From Flaveria trinervia (taxonomy: Eukaryota; Streptophyta; Magnoliopsida; Asterales; Asteraceae), in NCBI GenBank assembly GCA_025506515.1, contig CM046442.1:57945884-58009883 (forward strand): DNA of 64,000 nt. The letters run 5' to 3'. Each line of letters starts with the position of its first letter. The stretch's first letter is position 1. The position numbers were made by a program, and so were the translations under genes. The notes beneath the pieces were generated by a model. The model saw only the letters and a list, made by a program, of their open reading frames with translations. It did no database searches and was not told where the DNA came from. Shown piece after piece: positions 55,984 to 64,000 of the stretch.

Positions 55984-56924
55984 TGTTGGGGTTTGTTAGA
56001 ACAAGATATATAGTTTAACCATTTAAACTTTGTGAGGACGCAGCGAAAACAAACTTTATAACATAGTTTATAAACTAAAAATTTCGGTTTCAAATTGATA
56101 TTGTAAAATTACAAACAAACCCAAGAACAAAGGACCTTTTATATGTGAATAAGACTAACTATGTAAACACAAAACATATATTATGGACAGCTATAAAGAG
56201 GCTGCCATAAACTACCTTTCAGCAGCAAAAGACAGATATGGAGGATGATGTGGATAAAGAAAAACGACCAAGGCACCAAAAGAAGGTCCTCACAAGCTTG
56301 CATACCCACAAGTGTGATGCAAACACCTCTTGATGCTAGGATTTTACACCAAAAACGACCACCAAGTGCTGCTGAAAACCCTTATTTTTCAGCCTTGAAT
56401 ATCTTCAACAATAGAGAGAAAATGGTCCTTTTGCATGTAAGAGAGAGAAGAAGATGAAGTGTGTCTCTTTTCAAGTGTTTTGTTCCAAGGCATTCAAAGA
56501 AAACAAAAGGAGACCAACCCACAAAAGGGGCGGCCGAAATCCTTTTGATTTGGGTTTCCCCCGAAACACTTAAAACCCCAGTTAACACATTAACAAGTCA
56601 CTAATTTGAGTTATTTATATAATTAACCTTTTAATTGTATAACTCACACACACTCCATTATTATTTGATGTTATTTAAGTAACTTAAATAACATTACAAA
56701 CTATATCTATGAACAAAATATCCATATAAATTGTTCAATCTCATATGCAACTTATTTAGAAAACCCATTTTCTAAATTGGTGTATTTATTTAATTGTATG
56801 ATCATATCATCAATTAAATATTATTTGGTGTTTGCTAAGCTTGTTATTGGGTATGACCCGACTTGGATCATAACGTACTAACCACATCAATGTTCTATGT
56901 GTCTTGGGCATAAAGAATCCAATA
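55984..56924 (-). repeat. 3' LTR of F (941 bp)
   Basis: Plus-strand TGTTGGGGTTTGTTAG...AATCCAATA. The inner end is ATA rather than ACA (sense TATTGG instead of TGTTGG), a single transition in the terminal dinucleotide. Matches the 5' LTR from 63151 to about 63620. Confidence 0.92.
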
Positions 56925-56939
56925 ATCTCCCACTTGCAC
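56925..56939 (-). other. Polypurine tract of F
   Basis: Minus-strand GTGCAAGTGGGAGAT, identical to that of C. Confidence 0.85.
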
Positions 56940-57694
56940 AAGATTCATAGAAGGTTGATGCAAGCAGTAAATACCGCCTAACAACGGTTTACTACCCTTA
57001 ATACGCATGACTAAAAGCCATTCCATAACATCACCCCCTTCAAGTATCCAACTTGAAATGATTTAGGTGAATCAATCATTTATCCTTTTGTTACAGATAT
57101 CATGTTAAATCCAAGGACACAGAATGATCATTCCTTGTTGATTTAACTTAATCAGGCCTTAGACACCTTGCTCTCAACGAATAAGAGGAACAAATTCCAT
57201 CTTGAATACATACGTTTCTCACAAACACTTCGTGTCACGCCTGAACATAGCCTTACGTACTGTCCATTATTTCAGGGCAATGAAGAACTAGCTCAAGGTA
57301 TAGCAGTTGGTGAATATCAAAACCTAATATGTATCTCAGGTCTGAGGATACCAAATGATATTCGCCTTTTCTCAAATTTACTTATGATCAATCTAGAAGA
57401 TTCCATGTAGTAAAATTTGAGATGCGGGTCAGTCCAATATTTGTATCCCACAAATATCTATGAACTTTGGCAGCAACCAATTGCTCTATATTCATTCCTT
57501 ATGAATATCCACCAATCAAAATTTATAATAATCTTACCCTTATACTTGTTCCCACAAGTATGAACGAGTACGGACATTTAGAGTAAACAATTTAGCCATG
57601 GATTAAACATGCTAAATTGGAACATTTATTGAAATATTATAACCAAATAATTTTATTCAAGTAGTAAGGGAGTTCCAAATATCCAAATACGAAA
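56940..57694 (-). other. 3' untranslated region of element F
   Basis: Non-coding; matches C 40984-41731 inverted and, more distantly, A. The short frames are not conserved. Confidence 0.75.
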
Positions 57695-59434
57695 TCACAG
57701 ATCAAATCCAATCACTAGAATATCGAAATCCCATGGCACAGTATGACCTTCATGTTGTGCCTTTTCTAGGAGCTTCGTAAGAGGATCCGCAATATTTTGA
57801 TCTGTGTGAACTTTGTGAATACATATCTTTCCTTTCTCAACTTCATCTCGTATGTAGTTGAATCTCCGCTCAATGTGCCTAGTCTTTTGATGAGCACGAG
57901 GTTCCTTGATTTGAGTAATCGCACCCTCGTTATCACAAAAGATCTCTAGGGGGTCCTGAATGGAAGGGACAACCCCTAGATCGGCAATGAATTTCCTCAA
58001 CCATGCAGCTTCTTGAGCTGCCAATGATGCGGTGACGTATTTAGATTCTGTAGTTGATAAAGCCACCACATCTTGTTTAGAGCTCTTCCAAGAGACAGCT
58101 CCTCCATTTAGAATGAAAATGTATCCTGATTGTAATCGTGAATCATCACGATCGGTTTGAAAACTCGCATCCATGTAACCTTTTAGATTGAGTTCCTCAT
58201 CACCAGATCCATAGATTAGAAACATATCTTTAGTCCTCCTTAGGTACTTAAGTATGTTCTTAACAGCCATCCAATGACTGCTTCCAGGATTTTGCTGGTA
58301 TCGGCTTGTCATGCTTAAGGCGCATGAAACGTCCGGCCGAGTGCATATCATTACATACATGATGGATCCAATAGCAGATGCGTATGGGATTGCCATAATT
58401 TTATCTTGCTCATCCTTTGAGCTTGGACATTGAGTCGTACTCAATATTGTTCCTCTTTGAATAGGTATTGTACCTTTCTTAGAGTTCTCCATCTTAAACC
58501 TTTTCAAGATCTTATCAATGTATGCACTTTGATTTAAACCAATCAACTGCCTTGATCTATCTCTATAGATCTTTATTCCCAGAATATAGGCGGCCTTACC
58601 AAGATCCTTGATGGAAAAACAACTTCCAAGCCAGGTTTTTACACCTTCCAAGGTTGGAATGTCATTTCCAAATAGTAGTATGTCATCAACATACAACACT
58701 AGGAAAGTGATGATGCTCCCACTAGCTTTCTTATATACACAAGCTTCATCAGCGTTCTTGATGAATCCAAATTTAATGACTTCTTCATCAAAATGGTGAT
58801 TCTAACTTCTCGATGCTTGTTTCAATCCATAGATTGATTTCTTTAACTTGCATACTTTGTTAGGATGTTTTGGATCGACAAAACCTTCAGGCTGAACCAT
58901 ATAGACATCTTCCTCAAGATATCCATTTAGGAAAGCGGTTTTGACATCCATTTGCCAAATCTCATAATCATAATGAGCAGTTATGGCAAACAATATCCTA
59001 ATAGATTTTAGCATCGTAACAGGTGAGAAAGTTTCATCATAGTCAACCCCTTGAGTTTGAGTGAAACCCTTTGCTACAAGTCTAGTTTTATAAGTATCCA
59101 AGTTTCCATGCATATCAATTTTCTTCTTGAAAACCCACTTACTTCCAACTACTTTGGATTTAAGAGGTGGTACAACCAAGTCCCATACTTGATTGTCATA
59201 CATGGACTGCATCTCAACGTTCATGGCCTCAAGGCATTTGTCACAATCCGAATTGGACAACGCATCACGGTATGTGATTGGTTCATCGAAATCTATCACA
59301 TAGCATCCATCAGTGAAAAATCCATATCTTTCAGGTGGATTACTAGTTCTACTAGATCTACGAACGTTTTCTATGTATTGATCAACTATTTGATCACTTT
59401 CAACATCCTCATGTTGAGTGCTAGTGTCAACCAA
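57695..59434 (-). pseudogene. pol: Element F reverse transcriptase and RNase H (single stop)
   Basis: Almost intact: the 59434-58802 frame carries VWDLVVPPLKSKVVGSKWVFK, RLVAKGFTQTQGVDYDETFS, WQMDVKTAFLNG and IYGLKQASRS. A Trp codon then reads TAG (58802-58804), and the same frame continues with FLVLYVDDILLFG (YVDD), IYRDRSRQLIGLNQSAYID and RNase H GYMDASFQTDRDDS, STTESKYVTASLAAQEA, FCDNEGAITQIKEPRA and DQNIADPLTKLLEKA to the stop at 57695. This is the most complete RT-RNase H of the A family here. Confidence 0.94.
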
Positions 59435-60700
59435 ACGTGTATCGGGTTATGGTTCTTGATCCTCTTCAAGATCCACGGTTCTACTACCAGTTCTTTCCAT
59501 AAGGAACTTGGTTTCCAAGAACTCACCCTTTTTGGCAACAAACTCCTTTTGTTGTATTGGATCATAGAAATAATATCCCATAGAATCTCTTGGATATCCA
59601 ATAAAGATACACTTAGTGGAATGGCTTTTTAACTTGTTTAGGGTGGGAGTCTTCACATAAACCTCACACCCCCACACCCTCAAATATGAAAATGATGGAA
59701 CCCTTCCATGCCATATTTCATAAGGTGTCCTTTCCACTTTCTTGGTTGGGGCCATATTCAAAATACGGGCACAGAGAGCAGAGCAATACCCCAAAATGAC
59801 AGAGGTAATGAGCTTCTAGCCATCATAGATCGAACCATATCTAATAGAGTTCGATTTCTCCGCTCGGACACGCCATTATGTTGTGGTGCTCCCGGTGGAT
59901 ATAGTTGTGAGATAATCCCACAACTTCTAAGATGGTCCCTAAAAGCATCATTCAGCTATTCACCTCCTCTATCGGTGCGGAGAATTTTAATTGACTTATT
60001 GAGTTGATTTTGTACTTCATTTTGAAAGATCTTGAACATTTCAAGAGCTTCATCTTTGTGTCTTAACAAGTACACATACCCATATCGACTATAGTCGTCA
60101 GTAAAGGTAATGAAGTATCTTTCATTTTACCTTGTCATAGGTTTATAAGGACCACATACATTCGAATGTATGATACCTAATAAATCCTTTGCCCTTTCGT
60201 CTTTGCCACTAAAAGGTGCCTTGGTCATTTTACCTTGTAAACAAGACTCACATACATCAAATGAATCACATTCATTTGTTTTTAAAAGACCTTCTTTTGT
60301 AGTGTTTGTATTCTTTTCTTGTTTATATGACCAAGATGGCAATGCCAAAGATAAGTGTTACTCAAATCCGATTTGAGTTTCTTGGTACTAGTTTGGTACA
60401 ATAAGCTATCATTCAATGTATTTTCACGAACCAATTCATAGATACCATTGATGGGAATAGCTTTAAAGTAAAACATGTCATTCAAAGTAACATGGATTTC
60501 ATTTCCAATAATTGATAATACATATCCAAAATGTTTTAATAGGGCTACGAAAATAATGTTCCTAGTCAAACTAGGAGAATACGAAACATTGTACAAAATT
60601 ACTTCCAAACCATTTGGAAGTTTCAAGATGTAGTCACCACGGGCTTCAACTTGAACTTTAGCCCCATTGCCTATGTAGAGGCTAACATCCCCTTTGTTGA
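59435..60700 (-). pseudogene. pol: Element F integrase (first Asp changed)
   Basis: After a protease-integrase linker (PSGLEVILYNVSYSPSLTRN-like, 60282-60626), the GAG-pre-integrase domain LWHCHLGHINKKRIQTLQ is followed by a shift to CESCLQGKMTKAPFSG. The integrase start reads IIHSNVCGPYKP: codon 60160-60162 is AAT (Asn) where C and A have Asp. The second Asp box LRTDRGGE is followed by TAG in place of Tyr (near 59958). VSERRNRT and WGIALLSVLRILN-like sequence follow. The tail (59447-59794) has VWGCEVYVKTP and CIFIGYPRDSMGYYFYDP. Inactive on several counts. Confidence 0.88.
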
Positions 60701-61717
60701 AGTTGCTACTTCTTTTGAACTCCTACAACAAATTGCAAATATGAGTTCCACATCTGGTATCTAATACCCATGTGTTAGAGGACATTAAGTTTAAATCAAT
60801 ATGGATCATGTATATGGTACCTGAGGTCTGCCCGGCTTCCCTCTTTGCTTTCAACTCTTGGAGATGGACAGGACAATTTCTTGCCCAATGTCCAATCTCC
60901 CCACACTTGAAGCATGGGTCATTGGAAGCAACCTTTTGCCTCTTCTCCTGTGCTTTGGGTGGCATCCTTGCCACCCCTTTCCCTTTTCCCATTACGGGTC
61001 CCTTACCCTTTGCAACTCTTGCCTTGGGTGTGGGATGAGGCCTTTTCTTGTTCCCACCTTCATTGATGGTGAGAACGGGTAAAACCCTTTTACCCATGGC
61101 CGCCTCGGCCGTTTTGAGCATAGAGTGAAGCTCACCAATGCTTTTGTCCCAAGCATTCATGTTGTAGTTCAACATGAACGTCTCGAACCTTTTGGTAAGG
61201 CCATTGAGGATCAAATCGGTGGCTAATTCCTTTGAGACGGGACAATTTAGCCTTTCGAGGCGGAAAATTGACTTTTCATCTTAAGTACATAAGATGAAAC
61301 TGATTGGTTGTCGTCCATACAACATGCATGGAGCGCTCGAACCGTTTCGAAGCGCTCAACCCTCGCTTGTTGTTGGAACGTTTCCTTCAGTTGGGTTATC
61401 ATGTCATAAGCTCCGTGATGCTCATACTACTTCTGGAGATCCGGAGTCATGCTTGCCAACATAAGCCAAGACACTTGGATAGAGTCCTCAGTGTACTTTA
61501 TCCAATCGTTATAGGCCTCCTCATCATCCTCACTAGGTTGATCGGGGACAGGGTCATCTAAAACATATGATCGTTTCTCTTGCTTGAGAACGATTCTCAA
61601 GTTTCGATACCAATCGATAAAATTGTTATGATTTAGACGTTCCTTTTGGAGAATCGCTCGTAAAGATTGGGCGGACGTGGATGAATTATCATGATTATCA
61701 TAATTATTGGTGGCCAT
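60701..61717 (-). pseudogene. gag: Element F gag and protease (broken)
   Basis: ATG at 61715-61717. The N-terminal frame ends at TAG 61427-61429 (Glu codon in C). The middle (QARVERFETVRALHAC) and a small deletion near 61265 follow. The 60723-61214 frame has LNYNMNAWDKSIGELHSMLK, the basic KGKGPVMGKGKGVAR stretch, and an intact CCHC knuckle CFKCGEIGHWARNC (60873-60914). Protease reads WVLDTRCGTH: the DTG glycine codon is AGA (60753-60755), so the active-site Gly is Arg. Confidence 0.9.
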
Positions 61718-61834
61718 CTACAAAATTTAACAAAGATCAATTCTAGTATATTTGATATTGTTATTTTAATAATTAATACCTTTTAAGGTCATTTTCATAT
61801 TAAAATCTAGAACCCAACATTACATTTAAATAGT

Positions 61835-61856
61835 GGTTAGGTGACCTTTATCCCAC
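61835..61856 (-). promoter_or_regulatory. Leader motif copy 1 of element F
   Basis: Minus-strand GGGATAAAGGTCACCTAACC with flanking GT; about 118 nt from the gag ATG. Confidence 0.6.
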
Positions 61857-62066
61857 GATTTAAATTAATAAGGTGGTCAACGATTGATGATTGCAACCAT
61901 TTGCAACTTCTAGAGGTATGGGATCGACTTGAAACATCATATGTAAAGTCGGCATGTTAATCCCATCAACACCATTTAGAAACCATATCGTAGGTGATCC
62001 ATTTGACATGGTTTGCAAATCAAGACACCCTACTTACACACACGTGTGAGTTTGCCAAAATAAGCA

Positions 62067-62087
62067 GTTAGGTGACCTTTATCCCAC
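62067..62087 (-). promoter_or_regulatory. Leader motif copy 2 of element F
   Basis: Same motif with one change at its end (TAAC then T/G context). The interval to copy 1 is about 230 nt, as in C. Confidence 0.6.
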
Positions 62088-62129
62088 GAATATGACATTC
62101 TCACCTCAAGTCACAAGTTCCCTCAAAAT

Positions 62130-62150
62130 GGTTAGTGACCTTTATCCCAC
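62130..62150 (-). promoter_or_regulatory. Leader motif copy 3 of element F
   Basis: Motif lacking one base (GGTCACTAACC). About 63 nt from copy 2, as in C. Confidence 0.55.
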
Positions 62151-63133
62151 TAAGAGTCCCGAGTGACTCAAGTGTTGTGTAAAAGGATGGTGTTGATCTT
62201 ACTTTTTTAAATATTTAGAGATTTTTTTTATAATTCTAGTTTAGAAAACTCTATGTATTTATATTTGCATGCTTTCAAATACAAGATACCCTATGGTACA
62301 TTGATTAAAACCCCTTTTAATCTTTAAAATCATTAAACAATTTTAATAACCTTTTATTACCTTTTAATGATTAAGGACCATTTAGATAGTTTGTTATGAT
62401 CATTGAAAGGATTGTTAAGCAAACATCATATATAAGCACTCAACCACAATACCATAACCAAAACAACCATGAATCAACCAAATGTTAGTGCATAACCATA
62501 GCATCTAAAGTGGCCACACTTGTTTGCCATCACAAGTGTGGACCATAGGACATTCCTAAGGGACAAAACACAACACAAAAGGCTTCCATGAACCTCCCAC
62601 TTGAAACCGCATCCAAATGCTCCATGTTTCTTGTGTCTTCCCTTTGTGCTTCTAACGCGTACATCTTCATATTACAAGATATTATATCCTAATACAAGAT
62701 TTCTACTAAAATGAAAAGTACCTAATCTATTTATTACATCCCAATAATAAATAAAATACACTTTAAACAAAGCACAAATAAATGATTATACAACCAATTG
62801 AATGTATAAAACAACTATTACAATCATCCAAATAACAAGGTCAAGGGCTAGGTTATGCACCATAATGAACAATGATCATATCATCCAAAACAACAATGAA
62901 TCCCCACTAAAACCCACGAAATTTCAGCCAACACAAACTGAAATTTCGGGTTTTATCTTGTCCAACAAACAAACAATACATCAAACATGTCTTTCAAAGT
63001 TTAATCACAAGCATGTGTGATATAACTTTGAAAGTTTGGGGATTCATAATACATGAACATAGCAGCCCCTAAAGGGTTTAAAGTCCCATAAAACGAATTT
63101 TTCAAGGACAAAACAAGCTAGCTATCCACATAA

Positions 63134-63149
63134 CCGGCTCTAGATGCCA
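63134..63149 (-). other. Primer binding site of F
   Basis: Minus-strand TGGCATCTAGAGCCGG, one base from the LTR. Confidence 0.8.
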
Positions 63150-63150
63150 A

Positions 63151-63626
63151 TGTTGGGGTTTGTTAGAACAAGATACATAGTTTAACCATTTAAACTTTGT
63201 GAAGACCAGCAGAAACAAACTTTATAACGTAGTTTATAAACTGAAAATTTCGGTTTCAAATTGATATTAAAAAGTTACAAACAAACCCAAGAAGAAAGGA
63301 CCTTTTATATATGAATAAGACTAGCTATGTAAACACAAAACATATATTATGGACAGCCATAAAGAGGCTGCCATAAACTACCTTTCAGCAGCAAAAGACG
63401 GATATGGAGGATGATGTGGACAAAGAAAAACGACCAAGGCACCAAAAGAAGGTCCTCTCAAGCTTGCATACCCACAAGTGTGATGCAAACACCTCTTGAT
63501 GCTAGGATTTTACACCAAAAACGACCACCAAGTGCTACTGAAAACCCTTATTTTTCAGCCTTGAATATCTTCAACAATAGAGAGAAAATTACCCTTTTGC
63601 ATGTAAGAGAGAGCAGAAAATGAAGG
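63151..63626 (-). repeat. 5' LTR of F, inner part
   Basis: Matches 55984 to about 56455 of the 3' LTR, with close to 97 percent identity by eye. The match stops at GAAAATGAAG (about 63626), where an unrelated sequence begins. Confidence 0.85.
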
Positions 63627-64000
63627 AGGTGTTTGTTTTTTGAAAAAACATCTTCCCCACCTCTTCATCTGCGCGCACGCAGACGCGGGAAGAGGTTTTT
63701 ACTTCGCAGAGTGTTTGTTTTCTGGAAGACGAAAAACGTCTTCCTGACGTCTGCACGGAGAAGATGTGGAACAAAGTCTTCTGAAATCTTCACAACCTCT
63801 TCTCCCTTTCTTCTTTAACACCCCCATCTCTCCATTCTACCCACCTCTGGCAGCCCCACCCCTACCACCACCGCCATCGCCGCCACCGTTGTCTTCCACC
63901 GTCGTGTTCGATCGTCGTGTCCAACCTCCCGACTCTCCAACCCCTTCGGCCCTCTACCCACCTCTCGCCTCCCACCCCCGTCGGCCTCCCACCCCGTCAC
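63627..64000. mobile_element. Unidentified insertion in the F 5' LTR
   Basis: Sequence absent from F's 3' LTR, beginning GAGGTGTTTGTTTTTTG. A related word, GCAGAGTGTTTGTTTTCTGG, recurs near 63706, suggesting subterminal repeats as in hAT or Mutator-type DNA elements. It contains CpG-rich stretches (GCGCGCACGCAGACGCGG) and then a C-rich, Ser/Pro-coding-like stretch from 63800. The far end is outside the window, so no family or target duplication can be assigned. The small minus-strand frame 63815-64000 is low-complexity and not called as a gene. Confidence 0.5.

Larger units (their letters stand above)
61718..63133 (-). other. Leader of element F with three conserved motifs
   Basis: Non-coding 1.4-kb leader. 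Leader motifs are at 61835-61856, 62067-62087 and 62130-62150. The rest is AT-rich; no protein-like frame. Confidence 0.85.
55984..64000 (-). mobile_element. A-family copia element F (5' LTR interrupted, runs off window)
   Basis: 3' LTR 55984-56924, PPT, 3' region, gag-pol (57695-61717), leader, PBS 63134-63149, and the first 476 bp of the 5' LTR, which is interrupted near 63626. Same family as C (gag starts MATNNYDNHDNSSTSAQSL versus MASNNHDNNDYSSASAQSL). Confidence 0.92.

Noticed and set aside
63815..64000. Minus-strand 61-codon Gly/Arg-rich frame as a host gene start
   Set aside because: Low complexity, no recognisable domain, truncated by the window edge; could equally be read on the plus strand as Ser/Pro-rich.

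Overview
The window is a pure retrotransposon nest from a flowering plant, most likely a eudicot of the daisy family. The Asteraceae call is inference from familiarity with these gag-pol and env-like families, not a search. I find no host gene, rRNA or functional tRNA, and no CRISPR array. Every long reading frame that makes biological sense is a decayed fragment of a Ty1/copia element, and nearly all non-coding sequence belongs to LTRs, leaders or 3' regions of those elements.

Layout. (1) An old minus-strand copia family (A family, LTR about 0.91-0.94 kb, PBS beginning TGGCATC) forms the base layer. It looks like a tandem array: a gag stub A0 (1-540) abuts a PBS and an LTR (563-1473). That LTR is also the 3' LTR of element A, whose gag-pol lies at 2242-6254. 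A's leader continues in pieces at 6255-6615, 31347-32108 and 42679-43003, and then runs directly into the 3' end of a third copy, A2 (43004-44113), with the intervening LTR deleted. (2) A plus-strand Sirevirus-like copia element B (6616-31346, TSD TTAGG/TTATG) sits in A's leader. (3) A related element B2 (18282-30830, minus strand, TSD AACAA) sits inside B's 3' LTR. (4) A plus-strand A-family relative C (32109-42678, TSD ACAAC) sits in A's leader further along. (5) A 2,544-bp solo LTR (32367-34910, TSD CATTA) sits inside C's 5' LTR. (6) A third Sirevirus-like element E (about 44132-55866, minus) has lost its 3' LTR and is joined to A2 through a short templated filler. (7) Another A-family element F (55984 to beyond 64000, minus) has its 5' LTR interrupted near 63626 by an unidentified sequence that runs off the window.

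Function. A, C and F encode only gag-pol, in the copia order PR, integrase, reverse transcriptase, RNase H. B, B2 and E also carry a large env-like ORF between pol and the 3' LTR, as Sireviruses do. None is coding-competent: frameshifts, stops and changed catalytic residues are frequent, and several of the point lesions are C:G to T:A changes expected from methylcytosine decay.

The two signals I find most worth following are non-coding. First, the A-family leaders of A, C and F each carry three copies of one roughly 20-nt motif (GGGATAAAGGTCACCTAACC on the element sense strand). Second, in B and B2 the env-like ORF is preceded at the same distance (about 57 nt) by a TATA box and by an array of the same short repeats that fill the LTR. 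A looser version is present in E. This suggests that the env-like gene has its own LTR-like promoter.
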